Assembly: GCF_011045835.1 (NCBI RefSeq)
Contig: NZ_CP047350.1
Span: 107,209 to 171,208 of the forward strand
DNA: 64,000 nucleotides
Reading direction: 5' to 3'
Origin: Proteus terrae subsp. cibarius
Lineage (GTDB): Bacteria > Pseudomonadota > Gammaproteobacteria > Enterobacterales > Enterobacteriaceae
Made by a program: the position numbers and the translations under genes. Of the stretch, positions 57,201 to 63,728 are shown one piece after another (the stretch's first letter is position 1; every line of letters begins with the position of its first letter). The notes under the pieces are model-generated. The model searched no databases, was not told the origin of the DNA, and was given only the letters and a program-made list of their open reading frames with translations.

Positions 57201-57824
57201 ACACCTGAACAACGCGACCAATTCATCGCGGCCACTCAACGCGGCGACCAGGCCGTGCAAGAGGAGTTTGGCTGGGCCGGTGATGCGATGGTCGGTATGG
57301 CTAAACTTGGCCGCAACGTCATGGGAGCTGCTGCAAGCGGCTATGATGCAGCGAAGGAGTGGTTAACTGGTAAATCTGATCTATCGGAAGCCGCTAAAGG
57401 GATGAGCATTGAGGAACGCGGCGCGTTCTATGCAGCAGCGCTATCCTCTGCCGCAGAAGCTGGTGGTGGAGCCGCGCAGCAGTTTATGAACCAGTACGGT
57501 GATGAGTTCAAAGAAACGATGCAGTCTATCGCTCAAAGCCGTTATGGGCTGACTGAATCCCAAGCCGCTGTTTATGCCGAATCGTTTGACACAAACGAAG
57601 GTCGCATGAACCAGGCTGTTCAGAATCTGAAAATGGAGTATGCAGAACGTAACCCGGATGGCTCACCGATGATGCAAGGAGGTCAGCCTGTTCTTTCTCA
57701 GCAAAACGAAGAGTTTACGGACAAGCTGGTAAACGTATTGCAGAACTCGACGGAAGCTGGAGACCGTTCAGGTAGCTATTTGACTGCCGTCAGGGGGTAC
57801 AACATAGCAAATCAAAGGTTCTAA
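54210..57824 (+). CDS. traG: TraG, mating-pair stabilization and entry-exclusion target
   Basis: 1204 residues. N-terminal 480 residues hold the inner-membrane TraG_N region with several spans (VSIGLLLGVLMICIQSVFQ, LTFFEGFIYAITPIIAFIIVMG, VISLFIVTG). The remainder is a Gln/Ser/Ala-rich periplasmic and coiled-coil region, ending in helical repeats. In F, SXT and IncC, TraG assembles the pilus and its C-terminal part is recognised by the Eex of a recipient. Followed by a bidirectional terminator and a candidate eex. Confidence 0.92.
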   Translation: MGSFSIHSIGDSAFLEQILIAVSMITGTGDFEKMVSIGLLLGVLMICIQSVFQGAKQINLQQVLVGWILYACFFGPTTTVTIEDAYTGQVRVVANVPIGVGFAGGVISNVGYTITNLFETGYGVIVPNVTESHFSETLKLLNDVRRRAYDTGVFTALNSANGGGYVDVRRSWNNYIRECTLTKVDLNLMSLDELMNRSTDSALRFNSQLYGTRLYLSTANPDGADYTCTDGWVAISTATANLSSPVVVDALNSLLGIDTSTGDNALTKLTDSLQAMGATTTSSIDYLKAAVLEPLYYEAAAGRYQDLQDYGSALMVNQAIQQRNTQWAAEQSMFMTVVRPMLTFFEGFIYAITPIIAFIIVMGSFGLQLAGKYVQTILWIQLWMPVLSIINLFVHTAASNEMSSLSAGGLNSMYALSSTGDVLQHWIATGGMLAAATPVISLFIVTGSTYAFTSLASRISGSDHVDEKMQTPDLLKQGPVMQSQPAYNHNQFSGAIANGAESMISTFSLGSTLASGVSSAQALQSQKSEAFQSTLGRGFSDGVSQDQAYSRLSNVGRNVSSQNTAQSQLINQQAKNFMDKFQVDDSHSDAVKGAFAMQAMGTLDVDEAASMLMPMVGKARAAMKAAAGVKSNSTALVPAGGNGESGGGSDVLDIKAQAKGATESSTQDSSSWSASDVSQFMKGVSYSQTDSQALTNQLAQGFSRSGSESFKQTWGDSLSQNLSKSASELVSASDTFTTMSQLQNQMGSMTNTDFKTLGGAVAQTPAAMNQLNDYFRNAAPQSVKDEAASLQQRYQAYGMSPQVAQAAARMTAMTNSKNYEQGKELGGYQAALQAINTASGRNGAFSGDAYGNNGIEGPNVQGLPGQVQGAVGSGPNIPTGFRENVAGMAGTNPASEAGQLPTNSPLVQNEHAAGTSALHNQAQQTERNVSAPELKKAQDNLMNSLPEMSWSASAWGAWDNSSDWMGRRAEQAGGALIAGGQAGADAFSRAMDQMRTMTPEQRDQFIAATQRGDQAVQEEFGWAGDAMVGMAKLGRNVMGAAASGYDAAKEWLTGKSDLSEAAKGMSIEERGAFYAAALSSAAEAGGGAAQQFMNQYGDEFKETMQSIAQSRYGLTESQAAVYAESFDTNEGRMNQAVQNLKMEYAERNPDGSPMMQGGQPVLSQQNEEFTDKLVNVLQNSTEAGDRSGSYLTAVRGYNIANQRF

Positions 57825-57838
57825 AAGACCAACCAAAT

Positions 57839-57866
57839 AATAAGGGGGCCAGCAGGCCCCCTTATT
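57839..57866. terminator. Bidirectional intrinsic terminator after traG
   Basis: AATAAGGGGGCC-agca-GGCCCCCTTATT, a perfect 12-bp stem between convergent genes; it slightly overlaps the 3' end of gene 57862. Confidence 0.9.
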
Positions 57867-58224
57867 CGTCTCCAGCTCCAATATGGAAGCGCTGGTCAAA
57901 ATCATAGGAATCTTGAAACCCACCAGTTTGTTTTTTTCTGCGCCGGGTAGGTGGTGCCTCTTTATATGCTGACCGCGCAACGCGGATAAAGCACGTTAGT
58001 CCAAACAGAGCCCCGACAACCAAAGCAACTTGCCACTGGAAGTAAGCGATCCCTCCCCAAAAGATAACAGCAGCCCAAAGGCTTTTGTGAACCAGAAATA
58101 GGAAACGAGCACCCCAAACGCCGAAGGGAGCCAGCGCCACACCAAGTCCCCAAGGTGTGTCAGCCATCATGGCTATTCCCAGAAGCACCATTCCCAGCAG
58201 AAGAATATTGACCACATGTTTCAT
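57862..58224 (-). CDS. Small inner-membrane protein, candidate entry-exclusion protein
   Basis: 120 residues with three or four hydrophobic segments (VVNILLLGMVLLGIAMMA, WGLGVALAPFGVWGARFLFLV, LWAAVIFWGGIAYFQWQVALVVGALFGLTCFI) and a charged cytoplasmic tail (APPTRRRKKQTGGFQDSYDFDQ). Its place directly downstream of traG and its size fit the eex genes of IncC and SXT elements, whose product blocks redundant transfer through TraG. Leftward, from a promoter shared in form with the lipoprotein gene. Assignment is by position, not by motif. Confidence 0.5.
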   Translation of the reverse strand: MKHVVNILLLGMVLLGIAMMADTPWGLGVALAPFGVWGARFLFLVHKSLWAAVIFWGGIAYFQWQVALVVGALFGLTCFIRVARSAYKEAPPTRRRKKQTGGFQDSYDFDQRFHIGAGDE

Positions 58225-58249
58225 ATCAACCCCCTTACTCTTTACCTCC

Positions 58250-58276
58250 AGTTTACCACGGCATCAAAAAATGCAA
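58250..58276 (-). promoter_or_regulatory. Promoter of the candidate eex gene
   Basis: Leftward TTGCATTTTTTGATGCCGTGG-TAAACT with the GCAT-caaaaa-ATGC inverted repeat, nearly identical to 6209-6235. A GGGGG ribosome site follows. Confidence 0.65.
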
Positions 58277-58939
58277 CTGTGAAAGTTTGACTATTTTTTG
58301 CTAAACAACCATTCCATTGGCAACTTCTTCGATTAGAATTTGCCCTCAAACTTTCACATGTGAAAGTTTGCCCTTACGGAACAAGGCGTTTATTGACAAA
58401 GCATTACATAGTTGAACATGTCAAACAAATCGCATACACTATGGAATAGGCCATTGCTAACGCTTTGGTCCCCATCTGCAACACCGCAGAGTTCTCTTTC
58501 TCAAATATCTCTTTCTGTAAACACCATCATCCTTGTGTGGTCGGGATGCGCCTTTGCCTTCCCTGCCCTCCTCAGCTCCTGCTGTATTCGCAATTTCAGC
58601 CCTCGCTGTATCCCTAAAATCACTTATACCTAAACGCTATTTAATATCACAAAATACCGCACTCCCCGTGCGCTATTTCCGCCATTCTTTTGGCGCACTT
58701 TCCATTACTATCGCAAAAATATCCGTATCCCATTGATTACTAAAAGTATTGTAACTTTGTTCCGTCGGTACAAAGTTAAGTGTATGTTTTTAAAGGTTTT
58801 TTATTGTTGACAGCATCATTATTTGGGCTTGTAAAGGCGCAAAATGTGTCAGTTTGTGACAATAGAAGAACTCTAAAAGCGTTCATCGAATAACGCACTT
58901 TTTGTATGGCTAACAACGCAGTTTAAAGGGTGGCAAACA
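58277..58939. promoter_or_regulatory. 660-bp regulatory gap upstream of the Ner-like gene
   Basis: No convincing gene. It holds the 16-bp palindrome at 58351-58366, TTGACA at 58393, and TTGACA at 58807 with TGTAAA 17 bases on, a plausible promoter for gene 58940. A gtcagtttgtgacaat segment at about 58848 is partly symmetrical. This is where the transfer-activator operon should be controlled. Small frames inside lack ribosome sites. Confidence 0.5.
58351..58366. repeat. 16-bp palindrome, copy 4
   Basis: CTTTCACATGTGAAAG, extended to AACTTTCACATGTGAAAGTT, in the regulatory gap upstream of the activator operon. Confidence 0.75.
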
Positions 58940-59212
58940 ATGGATAAATGCCAATTGATAGACATCCCAAGCGACCCAGAGAAGAAACGTGAGTGGATCA
59001 AGTACAAACTCAAGATCCAGGGGCTTTCTCTGGCCGCATTGGGCAGAAAACACAAAACATCTCGGCAGGTGGTGTCTACGGCACTCTATAAGCCCAGTCC
59101 ACGCTGGGAACATGAGATAGCTACAGCTTTGGGTGTGAAGCCGTCTGAGATTTGGCCGGAGCGGTACGACGAAGAACACGAAATACCCCTCAGACATAAG
59201 GAGGCAAGCTGA
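58940..59212 (+). CDS. acr1: Ner/Nlp-like DNA-binding repressor (Acr1-like)
   Basis: 90 residues. HTH of the Ner family: EWIKYKLKIQGLSLAALGRKHKTSRQVVSTALYKPSPRWEHEIATALGVKPSEIWPERYDE, matching Ner/Nlp in length and in the ending IWPxRY. In IncC a protein of this kind, Acr1, represses the acaDC promoter. First gene of the operon leading to the FlhDC-like pair; its stop overlaps the next start (TGATGA). Confidence 0.75.
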   Translation: MDKCQLIDIPSDPEKKREWIKYKLKIQGLSLAALGRKHKTSRQVVSTALYKPSPRWEHEIATALGVKPSEIWPERYDEEHEIPLRHKEAS

Positions 59213-59745
59213 TGAAGAACAAAGCCAAGGCGCTAGTTCTGTCTGCGGCTCTCCTTTCATCAACAGCGAATGCTATTGACCTGAGCGGAACCATCTTCGA
59301 CAAAGCAGCGAAAGCATATAACCTCGACCCTCTTCTAGTGTATTCGGTCGCATTGGCCGAATCTGCATCAGGGAGAGGTAATGGCTCTATAAGTCCTTGG
59401 CCTTGGACGCTTCGCGTTCCTGGGCTTCCTTTCTATGCTAAGTCGGAAGATCAGGCAAAGGCTAAGCTCGCTGAGTTTCAGCAGCAGTACGGTCGTGCCA
59501 TTGATGTCGGGTTTATGCAAGTGAGCATCCGGTGGAATGGTCATAGAGTTTCTTCTCCAGCAGATCTTCTCGACCCAGAGACCAACGTCATGGTTGGGGC
59601 AGAGGTGCTATCAGAAGCCATTCAGTCATCTCCAAATGACTTGGAGCTTGGCGTTGGCCGCTATCACGCCTGGGAAGACGAAATCCGAGCCAGAAACTAT
59701 GGTAGCCGAGTCTTGGCTATCTATCGCAACCTTCGTGATTTGTGA
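59212..59745 (+). CDS. slt: Lytic transglycosylase
   Basis: 177 residues with a Sec signal (MKNKAKALVLSAALLSSTANA). SLT domain: YNLDPLLVYSVALAESASG with catalytic Glu in LAESA, AIDVGFMQVSIRWN, LLDPETNVMVGAEVL, GVGRYHAW. Cleaves peptidoglycan to let the transfer channel pass. Here it is placed in the regulatory operon before the activator genes. Confidence 0.88.
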   Translation: MKNKAKALVLSAALLSSTANAIDLSGTIFDKAAKAYNLDPLLVYSVALAESASGRGNGSISPWPWTLRVPGLPFYAKSEDQAKAKLAEFQQQYGRAIDVGFMQVSIRWNGHRVSSPADLLDPETNVMVGAEVLSEAIQSSPNDLELGVGRYHAWEDEIRARNYGSRVLAIYRNLRDL

Positions 59746-59755
59746 GGGGGGCGGA

Positions 59756-60364
59756 ATGTTGGAACTGGATATTATTGGTGCGTGGGATGCAAGAGCCGTC
59801 AACCTCGATCAAGAAGAAGCTGATAGAAACGTCTACGAGTTCGATCTGACATTGTGGAACCTGCTATCCACTCTGGCAAAAGAACGTCCAGATGATGCGG
59901 CCTCACAATTTTCTTTGGGCATGGACACCGTTCAAAAGCTGTCACTGGCAACACCTTCCCAATTGGAAGCTCTGGCCTCTGGCGTGTTGATCTCTTTCAA
60001 ACTCGAAACAGCAGAGCAGAACATCATCACGCGACTCTCTGGCGACTACGACCCTGTAGTTTTTATCAACCATAGTGTTGATGAATTTGATGCTGCCTAC
60101 TGGTTGCTATTTAACCGCGTCGCATCGAGAGACCCGGAGATGGCAAAGGAAGTTTTCGGGGTTTCGAGAGAGCTTGCGGAGCTGGTGGCTAAGGCAACAG
60201 ACAGCCAGTTGCGCCACATGTCTGGAACAACGGTTACGCATTTTACGCTTCGTTTTGCTCCGAGCATCATTGAAGAAATTCTCGATGACAGCCGGGAAGA
60301 GTTAACACACCCGGTATTGAAAAAACTGCAACAGTCTCTACAGGGACGTGGGAGGTGGAGATGA
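59756..60364 (+). CDS. acaD: FlhD-like activator subunit with two FlhD-type repeats (AcaD/SetD type)
   Basis: 202 residues from MLELDIIGAWDARAV with GGGGGGCGG upstream; the frame extends far upstream inside the transglycosylase gene without support. Residues about 28-85 (EFDLTLWNLLSTLAKERPDDAASQFSLGMDTVQKLSLATPSQLEALASGVLISFKL) match FlhD. Residues about 108-163 (EFDAAYWLLFNRVASRDPEMAKEVFGVSRELAELVAKATDSQLRHMSGTTVTHFTL) repeat the pattern. A single chain thus carries two FlhD units, perhaps replacing the FlhD dimer. Overlaps acaC by ATGA. Confidence 0.8.
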   Translation: MLELDIIGAWDARAVNLDQEEADRNVYEFDLTLWNLLSTLAKERPDDAASQFSLGMDTVQKLSLATPSQLEALASGVLISFKLETAEQNIITRLSGDYDPVVFINHSVDEFDAAYWLLFNRVASRDPEMAKEVFGVSRELAELVAKATDSQLRHMSGTTVTHFTLRFAPSIIEEILDDSREELTHPVLKKLQQSLQGRGRWR

Positions 60365-60912
60365 ACATTGGCAACTCTGGTACATTGGGTCGCTGGGTTA
60401 CAGCTCGACACATGGCCCTTGCTGGGTACATCACAAAAATCATCATGATCGAGACTGGTCTGACCTACAAACAGGTCAGACGGCTTTACCAGGATCTGGA
60501 GAGGGACGGATATACTCTGGAACGAAAATCCAGAACTTTCCGGGGTGGTGCGACACTGATTCATAGTCACACATCCAAGATACAGGCCTCTCTTCTAATG
60601 CAGCTCTACTTCAACATTGGTGGAGAAGCCGTGTTGCGGTCTGTGAACATCAAAGCCTTGAACAAGGCATTTAGAATGTATCACGCAATCCGCAAAGAAG
60701 TGCCCGGAATGAAAGGTGCTCGGTGGGCTCCGTTTGATATTACTGATGCCTGGTGTCTTGCTTCGGAGCTGAGAAGTGGGGACGCAATGCTGGAGGTGTG
60801 CGACAACTGCAAGTGTACGTACTTCACCTCTGTTAATCAAAGAACCTGCGTTGAATGTCCGTTCTGCAAAGAACAAGGAAGGCATGGTGGTGGGGAGAAA
60901 GAGTGTGCTTGA
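60361..60912 (+). CDS. acaC: FlhC-like master activator of transfer genes (AcaC/SetC type)
   Basis: 183 residues from the ATG behind GGGAGG; a GTG at 60355 is worse spaced. FlhC layout: RHMALAGYITKIIMIETGLTYKQVRRLYQDLERDG (HTH-like), IQASLLMQLYFNIGGEAVLRSVNIKALNKAFRMYHAIRKE, and zinc site CDNCKCTYFTSVNQRTCVECPFC. With AcaD it should form the complex that turns on tra genes; candidate operators are at 2392, 7014, 16661, 29294, 37231, 51660 and 62786. Operon end marked by a terminator. Confidence 0.88.
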   Translation: MNIGNSGTLGRWVTARHMALAGYITKIIMIETGLTYKQVRRLYQDLERDGYTLERKSRTFRGGATLIHSHTSKIQASLLMQLYFNIGGEAVLRSVNIKALNKAFRMYHAIRKEVPGMKGARWAPFDITDAWCLASELRSGDAMLEVCDNCKCTYFTSVNQRTCVECPFCKEQGRHGGGEKECA

Positions 60913-60937
60913 GTAGACTATGACATTTCGGACCAGA

Positions 60938-60973
60938 AGATGAGCGCCCAAACTTTGCGGCGCTCATTTTTTT
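60938..60973. terminator. Intrinsic terminator after acaC
   Basis: ATGAGCGCC-caaacttt-GGCGCTCAT followed by TTTTTT, between convergent acaC and the H-NS-like gene. Confidence 0.85.
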
Positions 60974-61391
60974 ACTTCTTCTGTGGGATACGGTAGCGCT
61001 CCAGCTCGACAGCTCCCAACCCCTTGAAAGCATCCGGGCGACGTCCTTGCCCACTCCACGAAACTCCGTCTTTTGAATATTTAGCATTATCAGGTTCTGA
61101 TCTGCTCGTGAACATTTCGTTGAGCAAGCCGATGTCCACACCGCAGGATTCCATGTCGCTCATTATTCGCTCAGCCTGAGCTCGCTTTTCTTTTTCTTCT
61201 TCTTCTCGCTTTTTGTACTCTTCCTCCAGTTCATTGAGAACGCCCTTCATTCTGTCAATGATCTCCCGAACTTCATCTAACGGGAGTCCTCGCAACAGGG
61301 TGCGAATGCGGCTTTTACGCTTTAACTCTGCGATTATTAACTCTCTACGTTCAGCCGCTGATAGCGTAGAGAACTCCTCGTGGTCTTTCAT
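60972..61391 (-). CDS. acr2: H-NS-like nucleoid protein (Acr2-like)
   Basis: 139 residues. N-terminal dimerisation helices (residues 15-90, with KKREEEEKEKRAQAE) and the C-terminal H-NS DNA-binding motif YSKDGVSWSGQGRRPDAFKG. In IncC plasmids the H-NS-like Acr2 lies beside acaC and dampens acaDC expression. Here it is the last gene of the leftward parM operon, one base after the preceding stop, so repression is tied to partition-operon expression. Confidence 0.82.
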   Translation of the reverse strand: MKDHEEFSTLSAAERRELIIAELKRKSRIRTLLRGLPLDEVREIIDRMKGVLNELEEEYKKREEEEKEKRAQAERIMSDMESCGVDIGLLNEMFTSRSEPDNAKYSKDGVSWSGQGRRPDAFKGLGAVELERYRIPQKK

Positions 61392-61392
61392 G

Positions 61393-61686
61393 TCATACGG
61401 AGCCCATCAGTTTTCCTTTAAGTGAATCACGTTGAGAGTTCAGTTTTGCGTCAGTCTGCACTGGCGAATTTTGATGCTGTGCAGGTTGACTCTCTGAACT
61501 CTGTTGCTCAAAAGACCCAATGTTGCCAGAAAATCGAAGAGAATAAAGACCCAATAGAGCAAGGGCGCGGAGCCGATCACTACGCGCCTTATGCTGCATC
61601 TGGGACAGTTCACGATAGAGCTCCGGAAAGGCTTGCTCCGATATGTTCAGATTAGATATTTTTCCATCCCATTTGCTACCAGCCAC
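61393..61686 (-). CDS. parR: ParR/StbB-like partner of ParM
   Basis: 97 residues, 16 bases after parM. N-terminal KISNLNISEQAFPELYRELSQMQHKARSDRLRALALLGLYSL looks like a short ribbon-helix-helix adaptor; the C-terminal half is a Gln/Ser-rich tail, which in ParR contacts the ParM filament. The assignment rests on order and layout more than on motif. Likely binds the repeats upstream of parM. Confidence 0.6.
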   Translation of the reverse strand: MAGSKWDGKISNLNISEQAFPELYRELSQMQHKARSDRLRALALLGLYSLRFSGNIGSFEQQSSESQPAQHQNSPVQTDAKLNSQRDSLKGKLMGSV

Positions 61687-61702
61687 AACGACCTCCTATC
61701 TA

Positions 61703-62686
61703 TCAGCCGCAGAACCAGAAGCCCCTGGCATTGGATGCCACGGATTCGTTGGGCAGTACGATCCTGCTCTTAGGGAAAAGCTCCTTGGCCGCATCTTGGT
61801 AAGCCTCGGCACCGCCGCCAGCCAGCAGAACTACGTCAGCATCCATCCCGTCCTCACGCATTGACTTCCGCATAGGGATCAAGGCGTTTTGAGCGACTTT
61901 GGTTGAGGCTTTCTTGAAGTAGTCTTTGATCGATACCTTTTCACCGTAGAGGAAGATTTCGGCCTTACCGGCACGAATAGCTTTCTCGATCTTTTCGATG
62001 CCAGGGGCACCGCCGTGGTCTTCCTGAATTAGCCGGTCCGTTTCCTGTAGCAACACCGACATCGCCTTGAGGCTGGTGCCAGATGAGTGATAGCGGACCT
62101 CTCCCTCTTCAAGAGCTACCCAGTCTACAGAAAAGAACCCAGGGTCAATTACAACGGTTTTTCCTCCCTGGATAATCTCCAGGAGGTCTTCATCTTTGGT
62201 TGAACTTACAACATCCATGTAAGCACCGGCAGGTTGAGGTACAACCACGACAGACTTAACCGCTACCGATCGTTTTGGCGTGATCTGGTGTTCACCCTCA
62301 AGCCGAGATTTCAACGCCTCTCTGCGCTCTACGTCCATGTACTGACTAACAGGCAGGCCAGTCACCAGCACATCGATCTCCTTCTGCTCGGACATCAGGA
62401 GTGCAGCGTAGAAAAGAGCCTTGTATGGATTGGTCGAAGGATAGTCGCCGTGAAGCTCACGCTCCCATCCTTGCAATCGGTCAGGCTCGACGCCTGCAAC
62501 CCATTTCTCTCCATCAATCACAACCTGAATGCAGGTCCCTGCACCGCCAGTTAACTGTTGTGGCATCAGTTCCAATGGACCTGCCCCCACCGGCATGACG
62601 ACTGTGCGAGCTTCCTCACCTTTATACCCCATTGCCATTTTCAGGTTGGAGTAACCAATATCCAAACCCAGAACAAATTGACTCAT
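61703..62686 (-). CDS. parM: ParM/StbA actin-like partition ATPase
   Basis: 327 residues from MSQFVLGLDIGYSNLKMAMG behind GGAGG; a TTG at 62698 is inside the ribosome site. Actin-fold motifs: LGLDIGYSN (phosphate 1), GKTVVIDPGFFSVDWV (phosphate 2), VVLLAGGGAEAYQDA (adenosine). Forms filaments that push plasmid copies apart via ParR and the centromere. First gene of the leftward par operon, with GATTGCTTTT repeats at its promoter. Confidence 0.9.
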   Translation of the reverse strand: MSQFVLGLDIGYSNLKMAMGYKGEEARTVVMPVGAGPLELMPQQLTGGAGTCIQVVIDGEKWVAGVEPDRLQGWERELHGDYPSTNPYKALFYAALLMSEQKEIDVLVTGLPVSQYMDVERREALKSRLEGEHQITPKRSVAVKSVVVVPQPAGAYMDVVSSTKDEDLLEIIQGGKTVVIDPGFFSVDWVALEEGEVRYHSSGTSLKAMSVLLQETDRLIQEDHGGAPGIEKIEKAIRAGKAEIFLYGEKVSIKDYFKKASTKVAQNALIPMRKSMREDGMDADVVLLAGGGAEAYQDAAKELFPKSRIVLPNESVASNARGFWFCG

Positions 62687-62699
62687 GAAATCCTCCAAA

Positions 62700-62732
62700 G
62701 ATTGCTTTTAGATTGCTTTTCGATTGCTTGCC
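62700..62732. repeat. Three tandem 11-bp repeats upstream of parM, probable ParR centromere/operator
   Basis: GATTGCTTTTA, GATTGCTTTTC, GATTGCTTGCC in tandem, 14 bases before the parM start; a related GGTTGCTTTTC lies near 62804. Iterons at one helical turn in the par promoter are typical parC sites. Confidence 0.65.
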
Positions 62733-62785
62733 GCGTGTTGGATAGAGAATAAGGCTAAAAGCGGGGACAGATGGCCTGTGTAATT

Positions 62786-62799
62786 GCCCAAAAGGGGCA
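62786..62799 (+). promoter_or_regulatory. Candidate AcaCD/FlhDC-type operator towards mobI
   Basis: GCCCAAAAGGGGCA followed by tataggttgctttt, in the parM-mobI gap, about 390 bases before mobI. Confidence 0.5.
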
Positions 62800-62939
62800 T
62801 ATAGGTTGCTTTTCGGTGGCTTTTTGATCGTTGAGTAAGGGAACCTATGGGAACGCTGCACGGATAGGCTCAGATAAACAGACCTTACCCTCGCATCGAG
62901 AACCGCTTGCCCTCCAGCATCGAGAGACGGTGGTAAAGA

Positions 62940-63170
62940 GGCATTTGGAATCTTTGATGCCATATCCAATATATCTGGAATCTTTAAATATAGATTCATA
63001 TGTAAAGAGGCTGTGAAAGAATAAGAGCATCAAGATTCCAGATAGATAGAGGGAAATTTGACAAATTCCAAAGATGGGTTAGCCTAGTGACAGAACTAGA
63101 TTCCAGTATTGGAATAATCAGCTTTAAATTCCAGATAGATAGTTATGTGGATAGGAATTGGATAGGAATT
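62940..63170. other. Repeat-rich region before mobI, candidate oriT
   Basis: TATCTGGAATCTT (62972-62984) and its inverse AAGATTCCAGATA (63032-63044); ATTCCAGATAGATAG twice (63035, 63128); ATTCCA-GTAT-TGGAAT (63100-63115); and GGATAGGAATT twice in tandem (63149, 63160). AT-rich, no gene. Adjacent to mobI, which in SXT/IncC elements lies beside oriT. No nick site can be assigned. Confidence 0.5.
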
Positions 63171-63184
63171 GGGAGGGTATTGAG

Positions 63185-63724
63185 GTGAGTCTACCAACAG
63201 AGCGATGGCTAGATCTGCTAGATCCGAAGCTCGAAGAAGAACGATCCGAGATAACAGAGGATCTGCTAGAGGCAGAGGGACGAGAGTTTGTTGCAGAGGT
63301 ACGGAGCAAACTGGATCACGCCTTAGCGGTTCTTGCTGTCGAGGCGCAGCAGGAAGCGGACATGTACTGGAACGCGCACAAATCAGCGCGTGAAGAAGCG
63401 TCAGAGGACGAACAAGGGCGTGTCGGTACACGGGTTCGCATTCTAGGCGTATCACTCGTTGCAGAGTGGTATCGCAACAGATTTGTCGAACAAGTTCCCG
63501 GACAAAAGAAAAGGGTTCTATCGACACATATCAAGAAGGGTCGCGGTCATGCCTACAGCATGTCGCACTTCAAGAAAGAGCCTGTCTGGGCACAAGAGTT
63601 GATCCAGCAAGTTGAAACCAGGTATGCCGTGTTAAGACAACGCGCCACTGCCTTAGCAAAAATTCGCCGGGCGCTAAACGAGTACGAGCGCCAGCTAAAC
63701 AAGACACATAGCGACGAGGTGTGA
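63185..63724 (+). CDS. mobI: MobI-like transfer initiation protein
   Basis: 179 residues from a GTG behind GGGAGGG; upstream TTG at 63158 lies in the repeats. Acidic helical N-terminus, then RVGTRVRILGVSLVAEWYRNRFVEQ...KKRVLSTHIKKGRGHAYSMSHFKKEPVWAQELIQQVETRYAVLRQRATALAKIRRAL, the order I associate with MobI of SXT and IncC elements, needed with TraI for oriT function. Position beside a repeat-rich gap supports it. Confidence 0.65.
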   Translation: MSLPTERWLDLLDPKLEEERSEITEDLLEAEGREFVAEVRSKLDHALAVLAVEAQQEADMYWNAHKSAREEASEDEQGRVGTRVRILGVSLVAEWYRNRFVEQVPGQKKRVLSTHIKKGRGHAYSMSHFKKEPVWAQELIQQVETRYAVLRQRATALAKIRRALNEYERQLNKTHSDEV

Positions 63725-63728
63725 CAAC

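Noticed and set aside
58412..58736. Small rightward frames in the gap before the Ner-like gene
   Set aside because: No ribosome sites, Ser/Cys/Pro-rich composition typical of non-coding AT/pyrimidine DNA, overlapping each other in different frames.
62700..63170. Replication origin of the plasmid
   Set aside because: Iterons are present but no replication initiator gene lies in the window, and neighbouring parM and mobI explain the repeats as centromere and oriT.
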